Source: Ashinkailepas kermadecensis
Lineage: Eukaryota; Arthropoda; Thecostraca; Neolepadidae
Reading direction: 5' to 3'
DNA: 64,000 bases
NCBI GenBank assembly: GCA_034440615.1
Contig: JAOTOM010004782.1
Span: 403,201-467,200, forward strand
The position numbers and the translations under genes are program-made. Shown piece by piece: positions 1 to 11,640 of this stretch (its first letter is position 1; the number at the start of each line of letters is the position of its first letter). The notes below the pieces were generated by a model. It ran no database searches. It saw only the letters and a list, made by a program, of their open reading frames with translations, and was not told where the DNA came from.

Positions 1-262
1 GCTACGTTATATAGGATGTGTCAGGTGGAGCATGTCAATACCGTGCTACGTTATATAGGATGTGTCAGGTGGAGCATGTCAAGACCGTGCTACGTTATAT
101 AGGATGTGTCAGGTGGAGTATGTCAAGATTGGTTATATAGGATGTGTCAGGTGGAGCATGTCAATACCGTGCTACGTTATATAGGATGTGTCAGGTGGAG
201 CATGTCAAGACCGTGCTACGTTATATAGGATGTGTCAGGTCAAGACAGTGCTACGTTGGATC
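1..262. repeat. 44-bp minisatellite, about 6 copies
   Basis: A 44-bp unit beginning GCTACGTTATATAGGATGTG repeats from the first base of the window, with small deletions in some copies. The array is cut by the window edge, so its full length is unknown. No exon boundary can be recognised in the unit. Confidence 0.9.
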
Positions 263-1254
263 GGATGCGTCAGAATTAGGTCCATCCTAATTCTGGGACA
301 CCTCACCACTAACACACGCATTTTCCCGATCGATATCATAGAATGTCGTTCGTGGTGGGGGGGATGAGTACAAGTCTCCTTTTAAGTTCATTATTTCCAT
401 TATGGATATGGAAACGAATTGGAAGTTGATGTGACAGGAGCCGTTTTTGAGCTCTTTCTTCCAATGAAATAGTTTAGCTGAGCTAATATGTGAATCTTTA
501 CCAATTGTGTTAAACAACATGTGGTTTGAACATTTTATCAATCCGCTTGGACCGCCACCCTACCGACTGCTTCGTCGATTTTTGGTTAGTGTTTAAGGCT
601 CCCTAATAGTGGGGCATGGTTCCCCTCCGTGCTTTGCGAAACTTGACAGTTGCGAACGCTTATTCAAAAGGCAAGTCTTTCCATTGTACATACATACCAC
701 TTGCCACTTTCCGCGTAGCTGCCTTCTTCTACCTGCCCTGGTGTGTTCGGCTGTACCGCAATGCACGGTGCTACCTCTCGCATACAGTCTTCAGCAGCGC
801 TGCCGGTGTCGTCGTCTGCTGATGGAAACAATTTGTGCTGTCCAGCCGAGTACATTTCTGTTCCACAGCTATGCAATGATATCCAGCTGTCCCCTCGAAA
901 TGTGGCGCCAGCGTAGATTGTAATCAGGTATATCCTGTCTAACACGTCGGGAAGTTGGAGTTTGCTGACGTCGAGAGCAACGAAGATAGCTAAGTTTGCG
1001 AAGATCCTAGCTGACCCCATACAGTGACCAATACCAACATATGTAAAAGCAAATGGCTGGGATTTCCTGTCCTGATGATATTTAGTTATATTGTGGATTA
1101 ACTACCACCTCCCAGGGAGCTGCACCAGGAAGCTAGAACACGAAAGAGAAAAGACACGCATTTCACCTGACTGCATGCCATGGTGTTACATAGAGCCGCT
1201 GCCCCGCGAGGCTGGGTGTCCAATGTCCATTATCCCCACATCTGTGCTGACACG
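263..1254. other. No recognisable gene
   Basis: AT-balanced unique sequence. The open frames are short, overlap on both strands and show no domain. It probably belongs to an intron upstream of the exon at 1927. Confidence 0.5.
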
Positions 1255-1455
1255 ACCGTGCCTTGGTGTTCAGGGGTACAGCTGTGCATGCTTTTGGAAG
1301 GGTGCTTGCCCCCCCCGCCCATGTTGGCTGTGCCCTCCCAATAATTTCAACTTTTAACATGGAACCCTATGTGGTGTGTCTATCCAATCCATTCTGGCGC
1401 ACCCATTGCCTTCATGTATTGTGCCCTCCCAATAATTTAAAGAAATATACACCTA
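1255..1455 (+). repeat. Dispersed repeat family R1, copy 1
   Basis: This stretch shares an order of short blocks with 62780-62985 (same strand) and 19590-19775 (opposite strand). The blocks are a C-rich run after 'CTTGCCCC', then CCCAATAATTT, then 'TTTTAA-ATGG-ACCC', then 'CCCATTGCCTTCAT-TATTGTGCC', then a second AATAATTT block. Three diverged copies in 64 kb point to an old interspersed element of unknown class. Confidence 0.65.
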
Positions 1456-1535
1456 TGGTGGCGCTACGTAGAGCTCCTGCTGCGCGGCCGGGATGTTCGA
1501 TGCCCATTGTCCCTACGTCCCCGCTGACACGACCG

Positions 1536-1926
1536 CCCTCCCTTAGTTCTGCCGATGAACCCCGACCCGGCCGCTCTCCCTCAGTGCTACAGATGAACCC
1601 TGACACGGCCGCTCTCCCTCAGTGCTGCCGATGAACCCTGACACGGCCGCTCTCCCTCAGTGCTGCAGATGAACCCTGACACGGCCACTCTCCCTCAGTG
1701 CTGCAGATGAACCCTGACACGGCCGCTCTCCCTCAGTTCTGCCGATGAACCCTGACACGGCCGCTCTCCCTCAGTTCTGCCGATGAACCCTGACACGGCC
1801 GCTCTCCCTCAGTTCTGCCGATGAACCCTGACACGGCCGCTCTCCCTCAGTGCTGCAGATGAACCCTGACACGGCCGCTGTGCCTCAGTTATGCCGATGG
1901 ACCCTGACACGGCCGCTCTTCCGCAG
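1536..1926 (+). repeat. 38-bp minisatellite repeating a splice acceptor
   Basis: About ten 38-bp units of the form CCCTGACACGGCCGCTCTCC-CTCAG-TGCTGCCGATGAA run directly into the exon at 1927. Each unit ends in a pyrimidine tract and CAG (for example at 1622, 1660, 1698, 1736) followed by a near copy of the first 15 or so bases of the real exon. The array is therefore an expansion of the intron-exon junction and offers about ten competing acceptors. Confidence 0.9.
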
Positions 1927-2087
1927 TGCTCCCGATGAACTCGTCAAACATCCGGCAGTGGATCAAGGCCGGCGACCTGGACAAGCTGGAGGACGTCGTC
2001 ATTGACGGCCAGGGCCACAAGCTGCTGAAGGAGTCGTCGTCCGACGACAGGATGCGCGCCTTCCTGCGCACAGTACCGGATCGCATT
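1927..2087 (+). CDS. GHG-type helical exon, ankyrin module 1
   Basis: First recognisable exon of the ankyrin-module gene. After the acceptor CTCTTCCGCAG it opens with two bases of a split codon, then reads about 53 codons to a consensus GTGAGT donor at 2088. Residues IRQWIKAGDLDKLEDVV followed by DGQGHKLL match the exons at 29128 and 36222 and the end of 40358. I read it as the first, ankyrin-like helical pair of a module (G-D-L-x-x-L-E spacing). Incoming phase 1 and outgoing phase 0 are the same as at 29128. At least one upstream exon must lie outside the window or be unrecognised. Confidence 0.75.
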
Positions 2088-2499
2088 GTGAGTGGTGCGC
2101 GGTGACCGGTGTCCAAGGGCGGCGGCAGGTCCCGTTCAGCGGGGCAGCCAGCCTTGACGCGCCTGGCCCTACAGCTTGAGCATGGGCGGAGCGTTGGAAA
2201 CAATATGGGGTGGGCTTGCTATGTTGAGGGTGGTAACCAAATAAGATCAGGGCTGTCCGATACAAATGCAATACAATGTTAAAATACCAAGTTTTTAGGG
2301 GAGGGAGGGGGTGGCTCGAGCAGTCAAGGAGAAAAGCAACTGCACCTGCGAGGTAAAACTCAAAAGTTCTGGGAACTCGAATATCGCGCGCAAACCAGAT
2401 GCAGCACGGCCTTCCGCCGATAGAAGGAGCGACGTTACTCTTTGTGAGGCGATATGCAACGGCAAACAGGAGGCTAGCTAAGAGCTGCGTTTTCGGACG

Positions 2500-2632
2500 T
2501 TCGTTTTTGTACGGTGGTGTTTTAGTGGTTCCCGTTTTTGTAAGGTCGTATTTCAGTGGTTCGGTGATTTTGTAAGGTGGTGTTTTAGTGCCTTCCATTT
2601 TTGTAAGGTGTTGTTTTAGTGGTTCAGCGATT
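2500..2632 (+). repeat. Short T-rich tandem repeat, about 4 copies
   Basis: Four degenerate units of about 30-36 bp around GTTTTTGTAAGGTGGTGTTT and TAGTGGTTC lie immediately upstream of the mariner relic. They may be subterminal repeats of that element or an unrelated minisatellite. The rest of the intron between 2088 and 2500 shows nothing recognisable. Confidence 0.6.
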
Positions 2633-2639
2633 TTCTTCT

Positions 2640-3340
2640 CAAGTGAAGTGGCGGATATTAAGGAACAGATAATATGCATCAAAGTTAGCCTTTACACCAG
2701 TAAAGCTGCTCCAGAAACGCACCAAATGATTAAGAAACCGTTTGGTGATGATTATATGAGCCGAAGCAAAACATTTCTGTGGCGCAAATACTTCAAGGAC
2801 GGACGAACATCCGTGGACGACGATGGCACTCCGGACGACCGTCGACAAGCACAACACCGGAAAACATCGCAAAAGTGTGCGGGGCTATCCATGCAGACCG
2901 TGGGCACACTGCCCCGGATGTTCGTGAGATCGTAAGTTTATTATACGAGACCGTTCAATGCATTTTGTCGGACGTTTTGAACATCAGACGCTTTTTTAAA
3001 TGTGCGGCAAGACGCTGCTGAGCGACGGCCAGAAACAACACCGCGTTGCAGTCTGCACCGTGACAACGCGCCCACCCACACGTCACTCATTGTTCACCAG
3101 CTCCTGACATCCCAAAACATAACAGTCATTCCCCATCCCCATATTCGCCTGATCTTGCGATCTGTGACTTTGTCCTGTTCCCCCAAGATGAAATTACGAC
3201 TGAAAGGTCGTCGTTTTGACACAATTGACGAGATCCAGGCAGAATCGCAGGAGATGCTCAACGCACTTACACTTGAGGACTTCCAGAGGCGCACGGAATC
3301 TTGTAAACACCACTGGGATCGCTGAATGCATGCCCAAGGG
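2640..3340 (+). mobile_element. Mariner transposase relic, frameshifted and deleted
   Basis: A decayed mariner-family transposase lies in three frames. An N-terminal part (2650-2820) has the ADIKEQ start and the GDDYMSRS / FKDGRTSVDDD region. A second frame (2820-2940) has GRPSTSTTPENIAKV of the helix-turn-helix linker. A C-terminal part (3045-3325) has HRDNAPTHTS with the second catalytic Asp and, in another frame, SPDLAICDF with the third Asp, then KGRRFDTIDEIQAESQ. The first part of the catalytic core is missing between about 2990 and 3045. Frameshifts and stops make it inactive. Terminal inverted repeats were not identified. Confidence 0.9.
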
Positions 3341-4400
3341 CACTACATCGGAGGAGTCGGCGGAAGGTAGAAGTTATGGTGCGCAATTTTATTTTTTAAT
3401 AGTTAGCTTACATCGGATGTGGATGCTCTCAAACAGAGATGTCCCTCCTGAATCGCTTACCAGGAAAGCCTTTCTGGCCAATTTCAGGCTGGATGGAAAT
3501 GTTCGCTGCCGACTCTATTCCCGTACCCTTACTCGTGTCTCTATCCGTCCGTTTTCCCACCGGGTGTCGATCACAAAGAGGCGGTGACTGTGAATACGAT
3601 TACTTGTTTTCCCCTTCTGGGAGCCGACGAATTCATGCAGTGCGAATTGTAGCTCATGTGCTCTTGGTGCATCCACACATATGCACGGACCGTGGAATCG
3701 GCGAGGCACTGGGATCGGCATCTCTTCAATGACATGATTCAGCACCGACCCCACAGGCCACAGGGTTGACGGTGAAGAATTGCCTTTGTATGTGGTCTGT
3801 CCTTTCGAAATTCGATCTTACTCCGCCACTGCGGAAGAGATGTTTTGGTTTACTTTATATATACTAGTATATGTGTGATTGCGCATTCTATTAAGACTGT
3901 GCTGTGCTTCTGGAATTTGGTTCCAGGCTACTTTATTGGATCCCAGTGGGCCTGTACAAGGACTGTTGGCTTACTTTACCGTATACAATGAACACAACAC
4001 AACAGGGTTTACAAAAACAACGTGCATAAAGCGATCAGCCAAGCTATATTTTAACGCCAAATGTTGTTTTTGTATGTGCTGCCCAATCCTCAAAAAGCAA
4101 TCATTTCAGCACAATAAAACATATACCGCTTCCCTGACGTTGTGATAGTATGCACCTACGATGAACGCCTCCCGAAGTGTGGCCATGGTGACCGGCCGGC
4201 GTTCACAAGCACCAGTCATACACTGCCAGCGATACGGCTACGGTGCAACCGGGGAGGCAGACGGAGGCCGTGCTGCTGGCCATCCTCTGAATCTACTGCC
4301 TCGTGCAATGTACACATGCGTGTGTGTGCTATGTGTCCCTGACTTTTACGCCGGTTTCTTTGTTTGCCTTCCGGAGTCTCCGACCTTATCTATCTTGCTT
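3341..4400. other. Intronic sequence, nothing recognised
   Basis: Unique sequence between the mariner relic and the next repeat. The open frames show no family resemblance, and no splice-flanked GC-rich exon of the ankyrin type is visible. Confidence 0.5.
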
Positions 4401-4512
4401 GCCTGATATTGACAAAGGATGCCACATTAACCGGCTTAGCGTAGCTTTTCCCGTAGGCGTTCTAGCAGATGGCGCTTTGCCTCCGCTAAGGGAAAAGGCC
4501 AGTGCACGGACG
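4401..4512 (+). repeat. Dispersed foldback-type repeat, copy A
   Basis: The blocks GCCTGATA, GATGCCACATTAACCGG and CTTAGCGTAGCTTTTCC here reappear in the same order on the complement of 12640-12735, next to the hairpin at 12564-12627. The copy here also has GCAGATGGCGCTTTGCC and CCGCTAAGGGAAAA, matching the hairpin arm. It is likely a member of a small non-autonomous foldback family. Confidence 0.55.
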
Positions 4513-4529
4513 ATCGGGACGTATGCGAG

Positions 4530-5956
4530 TGTGTGTGAGGTGGGTAGCGTTTTGTCGAGCCGCGCCTGCGATGACTCCATCGGTCCACTGCCGGTCAGCC
4601 GGAATGTGTGTGAGGTGGGTAGCGTTTTGTCGAGCCGCGCCTGCAGTAACTCCATCGGTCCACTCTGCGTAGCCGGAGGTGTGTGAGGTGGGTAGCGTTT
4701 TGTCGAGCCGCGCCTGCGGTGACTCGATCGGTCCACTCTGCCGGTCAGCCGGAGTGTGTGTGAGGTGGGTAGCGTTTTGTCGAGCCGCGCCTGCGATGAC
4801 TCCATCGGTCCACTGCCGGTCAGCCGGAATGTGTGTGAGGTGGGTAGCGTTTTGTCGAGCCGCGCCTGTGGTGACTCGATCGGTCCACTCTGCCGGTCAG
4901 CCGGAGTGTGTGTGAGGTGGGTAGCGTTTTGTCGAGCCGCGCCTGTGGTGACTCGATCGGTCCACTCTGCCGGTCAGCCGGAATGTGTGTGAGGTGGGTA
5001 GCGTTTTGTCGAGCCGCGCCTGCGGTGACTCGATCGGTCCACTCTGCCGGTCAGCCGGAATGTGTGTGAGGTGGGTAGCGTTTTGTCGAGCCGCGCCTGC
5101 GGTGACTCGATCGGTCCACTCTGCCGGTCAGCCGGAATGTGTGTGAGGTGGGTAGCGTTTTGTCGAGCCGCGCCTGCGGTGACTCGATCGGTCCACTCTG
5201 CCGGTCAGCCGGAGTGTGTGTGAGGTGGGTAGCGTTTTGTCGAGTCGCGCCTGCGGTGACTCGATCGGTCCACTCTGCCGGTCAGCCGGAATGTGTGTGA
5301 GGTGGGTAGCGTTTTGTCGAGCCGCGCCTGCGGTGACTCGATCGGTCCACTCTGCCGGTCAGCCGGAATGTGTGTGAGGTGGGTAGCGTTTTGTCGAGCC
5401 GCGCCTGCGGTGACTCCGATCGGTCCACTCTGCCGGTCAGCCGGAGCGTGTGTGAGGTGGGTAGCGTTTTGTCGAGCCGCGCCTGCGGTGACTCGATCGG
5501 TCCACTCTGCCGGTCAGCCGGAATGTGTGTGAGGTGGGTAGCGTTTATGTCGAGCCGCGCCTGCGGTGACTCGATCGGTCCACTCTGCCGGTCAGCCGGA
5601 ATGTGTGTGAGGTGGGTGGCGTTTTGTCGAGCCGCGCCAGCGGTGACTCCATCGGTCCACTGCCGGTCAGCCGGAATGTGTGTGAGGTGGGTAGCGTTTT
5701 GTCGAGCCGCGCCTGTGGTGACTCGATCGGTCCACTCTGCCGGTCAGCCGGAATGTGTGTGAGGTGGGTAGCGTTTTGTCGAGCCGCGCCTGTGGTGACT
5801 CGATCGGTCCACTCTGCCGGTCAGCCGGAGCGTGTGTGAGGTGGGTAGCGTTTTGTCGAGCCGCGCCTGCGGTGACTCGATCGGTCCACTCTGCCGGTCA
5901 GCCGGAGTGTGTGTGAGGTGGGTAGCGTTTTGTCGAGCCGCGCCTGCGGTGACTCG
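4530..5956. repeat. 77-bp minisatellite, about 18-19 copies
   Basis: Highly homogeneous 77-bp units (GTGTGTGAGGTGGGTAGCGT, then TTTGTCGAGCCGCGCCTG, then CGATCGGTCCACTCTGCCGG). Variants differ by single bases and a few short indels, which suggests recent homogenisation. Each unit contains GAGGTGGGT, which resembles a donor. No coding exon adjoins it. The many frames open across it are repeat artefacts. Confidence 0.95.
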
Positions 5957-6738
5957 TGAGTGTCGTGACTCGACCGCCCGCTGTGCCGGTCACGCGACCC
6001 ATTATTTGGTCCACCCTGGAGACGTTGCACAGTCGATCGGCCGGTCGAGGCTGAAATCGGTCAACAAGCTGCACCAGTAGCCGCGCCCCTCCCCTCCCAT
6101 CACTGCCGGAGACGTTGTTTGTTTCAAGTTCCCTGCGTGCACTATAGCAGCAATATGTCTGGGATAGGAAGCGGTACATCGGCAGCATGTATGTTTTAGA
6201 AATGTGCTATGTTCCTATTTCTACAAGCTGTAATTTTTGGAATAATGTGTCCACAGGTTTCGGAACATCGGTGCGCTTAGCATAAACTGCGCGGCCCAAT
6301 GCATCAAATATCTTGAGCACGCGCCATGTTGCTGTTTTTTGTTTTGCTTGCCGACAGTCAGAATTATACTTTCTGTGCCAACGTGTGCCGTTTGTGATGT
6401 GTATGCAGCCGAGAGATCAAACGACGTGACCCGCCCTCGGGCGGGATGGATGTCAAAGTCGTGTCGGAGACGCACGCTCGGATTCGTGCGTCTCCGATAC
6501 GTCTCTCGACAGACATATACCACCAGGAGGATTCGTACGTCTCCGACACGTCTCTAGGCAAACATACGCCGTCAGGAGGATTCCGACGAGCATTGTATTT
6601 GTGTTGGCATGCTACATAATAAATCTTAAATTTTGGTACGGATGAGTTGCACGTTACGGATGTTCCGACTTGTGCACATCCTGCTGCACCACTACCTCTA
6701 TAAATTGCATAGTTGCCTGACGCGGAGTTTCTCCACAG
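5957..6738. other. Intronic sequence, nothing recognised
   Basis: Includes two inexact copies of a block around GGATTCGTGCGTCTCCGATA (6470-6580) that form a short tandem duplication. No exon or element could be identified. Confidence 0.5.
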
Positions 6739-6939
6739 TCCAAAATGGAGGCTATTCACAAAGTGGTGGAGGAGGGAGATCTCAGGCAGACCAAGAGCCT
6801 GCTGGACCGTCGCAAAATGGCGATGTCGCGCGACAGGAACGGTGTCAGTCTGCTGCACAAGGCTGTCATGCACGGGCGAACGGACGTGGCCGAGTACCTG
6901 GCCTCCACCTACCCGGAGGTCCTCAACCTAACAGACGCA
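6739..6939 (+). CDS. Ankyrin exon 1 of module 1
   Basis: A 67-codon exon, phase 0 at both ends, between acceptor TTTCTCCACAG and donor GTGAGT at 6940. It encodes EAIHKVVEEGDLRQTKSLL, then DRNGVSLLHKAVMHGRTDVA, then EYLASTYPEVLNLTDA. That is one helical pair followed by a full ankyrin repeat (G-x-S-x-L-H-x-A-x-x-x-G, then a helix ending in EYL). It is the counterpart of exons 38417 and 58607. The natural continuation is exon 26351 (DGRTALHVSGAA). The exon at 12925 is also in phase. Its last 48 bases and donor have expanded into the array that follows. Confidence 0.88.
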
Positions 6940-7494
6940 GTGAGTACCTGGCCTCTACCTACCCGGAGGCCCTCGGCCTTACAGACGCGGTGAGTACCTG
7001 GCATCTACCTACCCGGAGGTCCTCAACCTAACAGACGCAGTGAGTACTTGGTCTCTACCTACCCGGAGGTCCTCAGCCTTACAGACGCGGTGAGTTCTTG
7101 GTCTCTACCTACCCGGAGGTCCTCAGCCTTACAGACGCGGTGAGTTCTTGGTCTCTACCTACCCGGAGGCCCTCGGCCTTACAGACGCGGTGAGTACCTG
7201 GCATCTACCTACCCGGAGGTCCTCAACCTAACAGACGCAGTGAGTACTTGGTCTCTACCTACCCGGAGGTCCTCAGCCTTACAGACGCGGTGAGTTCTTG
7301 GTCTCTACCTACCCGGAGGTCCTCAGCCTTACAGACGCGGTGAGTTCTTGGTCTCTACCTACCCGGAGGCCCTCGGCCTTACAGACGCAGTGAGTACCTG
7401 GCATCTACCTACCCGGAGGTTTTCAACCTGCAAACGCAATGAGTACTTGGCCTCTACCTACCAGGAAGTCCTCAACATTACTGACGCAGTGAGT
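6892..7494 (+). repeat. 50-bp minisatellite repeating exon end plus donor
   Basis: The unit begins inside the exon (GAGTACCTGG at 6892) and includes the exon end, ACAGACGCA or ACAGACGCG, and the donor GTGAGT. There are about twelve copies. GTGAGT occurs at 6940, 6990, 7040, 7090 and onward at near-exact 50-bp steps; the copy near 7439 is mutated to ATGAGT. The donor GTGAGTACCTGG itself shares GAGTACCTGG with the exon, which may have seeded slippage. Confidence 0.93.
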
Positions 7495-7499
7495 ATCTG

Positions 7500-9900
7500 G
7501 CCTTCACTTACCTGGAGATCCCCATCCTCCTCAGATATGGCAAGCTGAAAAATACTTCGGCAACATTTGGACATTTCGTGTATTTTCCTTGGAAACCATA
7601 CAGTATTGATATAACTGCGAATAGAACTTTGGAGCACGTTGAATTGGGACAGCCCTAACATTAGCCGAATTGCCTGATTCCGTATCACGGAAATAATTTC
7701 CCTCAGAACGTGTGGCGAAGCCAACTTCCAATTGGCTTCTATGCTGGTGCGGGTGTCATTAGCACATCAACAGACATTCGATTATGTGTGATTTTGCATG
7801 CTATAGTTGGACAGGCCGGAATCAATGAGGGGTGCCCGATGATAGGGTTCCATGCTAATTTCATAGATGCTGCAAAACGTTGTTTATAGCAACGCCTTAA
7901 TGTATGCAATTATCCACCCATGATGGGTTTTTAATACTCAAGTCAGAAGGATGCTTTGAAACAGCCAAAGTGACTTCGGTATTATACACTATATCACCAC
8001 CGTGTGAGCTGCAATCGTTGTTGCAATATGACAGGCAGCTGTCCTGTCAGAAATATATCAAGCAGCACAAAGTTCTGTTGAAAGCAATGCTTTGATTATT
8101 TCATCTTATACATGGCATGCACTCTGGCTATGCTGAAGGCAAAGCCAGGTCATTTCATGTGCAGGAGATGATCTCCCGCTCCCTATAAATGCCATGGAGT
8201 TTCGGGGCCCAATTATTTGATCGCTAAAATGTGATTTAGCTTTCCTCCTTTTGCCCGTAGATCAAAGAACACCTACAGTGAGCGAAGAGATGATATTCCC
8301 CATGAATGTGCGTACCGAGCTCTTCAGACGATCCGATTGGCACTATGCGTGAAGTAGCATATATGTGGCGATCATGAGCGAGGGAGAGGCCCGCATGAGT
8401 CTGCTCCCGGGTACACACGTCATCTGAGTGGGCCCGTTCGGCTTCGCCGTAGCACTTTTGAATCGGAAGTAGTTTGTGTCGGTGTGTCGTCGCGTCTAAT
8501 TTCTTCTCGTAGAGTCAGATGTGGTGTTCGATTTATATCCTTAGCCATTTGTATCCCATTATTCTTCATGAAGTGCTCTTAATCTGTGTTCAAAGAAGGC
8601 TGTTCGTGGCGACATTCCGTCGCGCTGACAGCCTCCCACACACTTCGCGCCGCAGCCGGTGACTGACACCGGCCATAACATGACATGACATGACATGCCC
8701 TGCAAATATGAGCAAACAAGCCAGTATGTCATTCAAAATGCATTATTATGCAAAACAAGTAGTGTTGTCCTTGACACATCTCCTGAATGTGACATTCTGC
8801 AGCGACTATCCCGTTAAGACAAGTCAGGCATTGCCTAACCTGTTTCTCCTAAGGACATTCACGCGTTATTTTATGATGTAATCATTTGAGAGAAAAACCT
8901 CTTCTCATTTTCAACTTGAGTGTGTGCATATTATTGCTGATATAGGGATACAATAATACAATTACCCACTGTGAAAGAACAGCTGGCGGAAAAACACATA
9001 AAAGGAATGTCGCAGCGCATGTTTATATACGAAATGGGTGAAGATTATGCATGACTCCGCTATGGAAATTTAGCGGAAAGTAATTTGCAGCACATTTCTG
9101 GCGTACCATTCGGGGCTCCTTTTCATACGATCGGTAATTGAACGACCGCCCACAACTTAACACCACGCAGCAGCCAGTGGCTGCCGCTGGCTGCCTCTAG
9201 CGGCACGTGCACTCCGGGGCTCCACACTGCCCGTGGGTTCGTGACGTACCGCAGCTGATGGAACTGAGGGCCGCCATGAACGCCGCTCGCACTGACTGAC
9301 TGGTAGCAGTACCACTGAGATCAAGACCGTGCCACATACACGTATCGTTGACTGCGCAACCGCATTAGAACTGTTCTCATTTGTGCACATATGGATTCCG
9401 ATTGTGAACAGTTATGGGCCAAAGACCGCCGTGGCTTTTGGGAAATTATGTCGCGTTATACTACAAGAGACGACAATCGCGTTTGTGACACCACTCCAGA
9501 ACTGCAGTGGATGTCAAAAGTGATCGTACTTAATAAGAGCCACAATGGTCCATCCAGTTTAAATCCGTAAAGGGAAGATTGCATAACCCTGACAAAAATG
9601 TACTCTTTACCCCGACCAACACCACATCCCTAATTCCAAGGAATACATCCACCAACATCCCCCACACTCATCAATGTCTATCTACCTTACCTATTCAGCC
9701 CTATTCACTGGACCTCGTGTAACACATGTGACTCGAGTGCCCTACCAATAATTTTCCGACCCCACCCATACCTGCTTAAAGGGGCATGCACAGTGCACAC
9801 CTACTTAGTACAGATATCACCACATCCACCACTACTTAGAACTCAAAAACAAGCTTTTGCAGCCTAAAAGCTTAGATCATCAAACACTTTTGGAACAGCT
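7500..9900. other. Long intronic stretch, nothing recognised
   Basis: AT-richer unique DNA. Only a short TGACATGACA run near 8680 stands out. No ankyrin-type exon, RNA gene or transposon protein was recognised. This lies in the 19-kb intron between exons 6739 and 26351. Confidence 0.5.
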
Positions 9901-9904
9901 TGGG

Positions 9905-10745
9905 TAGCATGGGATCTCACCTCACGGGTTGTCAGACTAGTCAGGTGGAAGAAACCAGCTGGTGAAAGGTGGAGAGAAAATACTTAGGATTTATCACGGA
10001 GTGCCTCAGTGCTTACTCATGGGTCCTATCTTGCTTAGACTCTTTATAAATTATCTTGTAACTTTCCTTCCTCATAGCCGCTTAATTTCGTATACTGGTG
10101 ATGCCGAAGTTTTGGACAGGGCCGCCCCTGACAGCATGCCAGAGCTAAACATTCGAATTGAAGGTTCGCTTCAAACACTTCAAAGCTGCTTCAAATGAAC
10201 TCGACCAAAATGAACTTCCGAAAAAAACTGACTTTATGAACATTGGATCAAGGAACTCCGTCAGAAAGCAACAATCTGCAAATTTCATACTCAACGTACC
10301 TGGCAAGGTTACTCGACACTGAAAAAACAATCAAATGCTTGGCGTGTCTTTCCACTCTGTATTTTTTTTTAATTCTCATATTTCAATGATAATACACAAA
10401 TGTTTCGGAGTGTTCATCGCATTGAACAGGTCGCGGCATCACCTCAACCGTGTAACACTGCAACTATTCATTCAAGCATACATATTCACGCACATCTCAT
10501 TCTGCCCACGAATATGAGGTGGAGTCATACAAACTAAATTACAACGAATCGAAAAAAATCGCCACCAGAATATTGGTCGTCATCAAACACAAGATCACAT
10601 CCCACTAACATTGAAATCCATAGGGTGGGCTAAAATTGGGATAATCGTTGTACTGCGTGAATGCATCACATTTTTAGTGCACTTTATAATTAAAAAATAT
10701 CCATAATGCTCTCCGTGTTTACCAAGCGGAGCAAAATCTGAATGC
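9905..10745 (+). mobile_element. Non-LTR reverse transcriptase relic
   Basis: A decayed RT fragment. YHGVPQCLLMGPILLRLFIN corresponds to the GVPQGSxLGP motif, ISYTGDAEVLDR to the YADD box (catalytic motif damaged), then LNSTKMNF-type and MLGVSFHS followed by a thumb-like region (CFGVFIALNRSRHHL, YIFTHISFCP). Stops and frameshifts interrupt it at about 10198, 10330 and 10517. It is clearly different from the LINE at 52.8 kb. It runs into the microsatellite that follows. Confidence 0.85.
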
Positions 10746-10748
10746 GTG

Positions 10749-11053
<305 letters not shown>

Positions 11054-11187
11054 GTAAAAGAGATAAATAATAAAACAGGTTTCGCGCTCATTGGTAAATA
11101 CATGCATAACTGCATAGCATTTTCTCTAGAAAGGTGAGTATCTGCTGCAATGAAAATATGATGTCCTTTGAATGCTGTATGCTGAAA

Positions 11188-11640
11188 TGGCGACAGGAGC
11201 GGATACAGCACGGGTGGGAACACTGGGGCATGTGCCCTCCATGGCGACAGGGGCGGATACAGCACGGGTGGAGGACACTGGGGCATGTGCCCTCCATGGC
11301 GACAAGAGAGGATACAGCACGGATGGGGGGACACTGGGAGCATGTGCCCTCCATGGCGACAGGGGCGGATACAGCACGGGTGGGGGACACTGGGGCATGT
11401 GCCCTCCATGGCGACAGGGGCGGATACAGCACGGGTGGGGGACACTGGGAGCATGTGCCCTCCATGGCGACAGGGGCGGATACAGCACGGGTGGGGGACA
11501 CTGGGGCATGTGCCCTCCATGGCGACAAGAGAGGATACAGCACGGATGGGGGACACTGGGAGCATGTGCCCTCCATGGCGACAGGGGCGGATGCAGCACG
11601 GATGGGGGGACACTGGGAGCATGTACCCTCCATGGAAAGG
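11188..11640. repeat. Minisatellite of about 56 bp, 8 copies
   Basis: Units of 55-58 bp built on GCGACAGGGGCGGATACAGC, ACGGGTGGGGGACACTGGGG and CATGTGCCCTCCATG. The long open frames on both strands are due to the period. No exon edge is visible in the unit. Confidence 0.93.

Noticed and set aside
4679..5839. Cys/Arg-rich repeat proteins in the 77-bp array
   Set aside because: The same peptide appears in shifted frames because 77 is not divisible by three, which is typical of a non-coding minisatellite.
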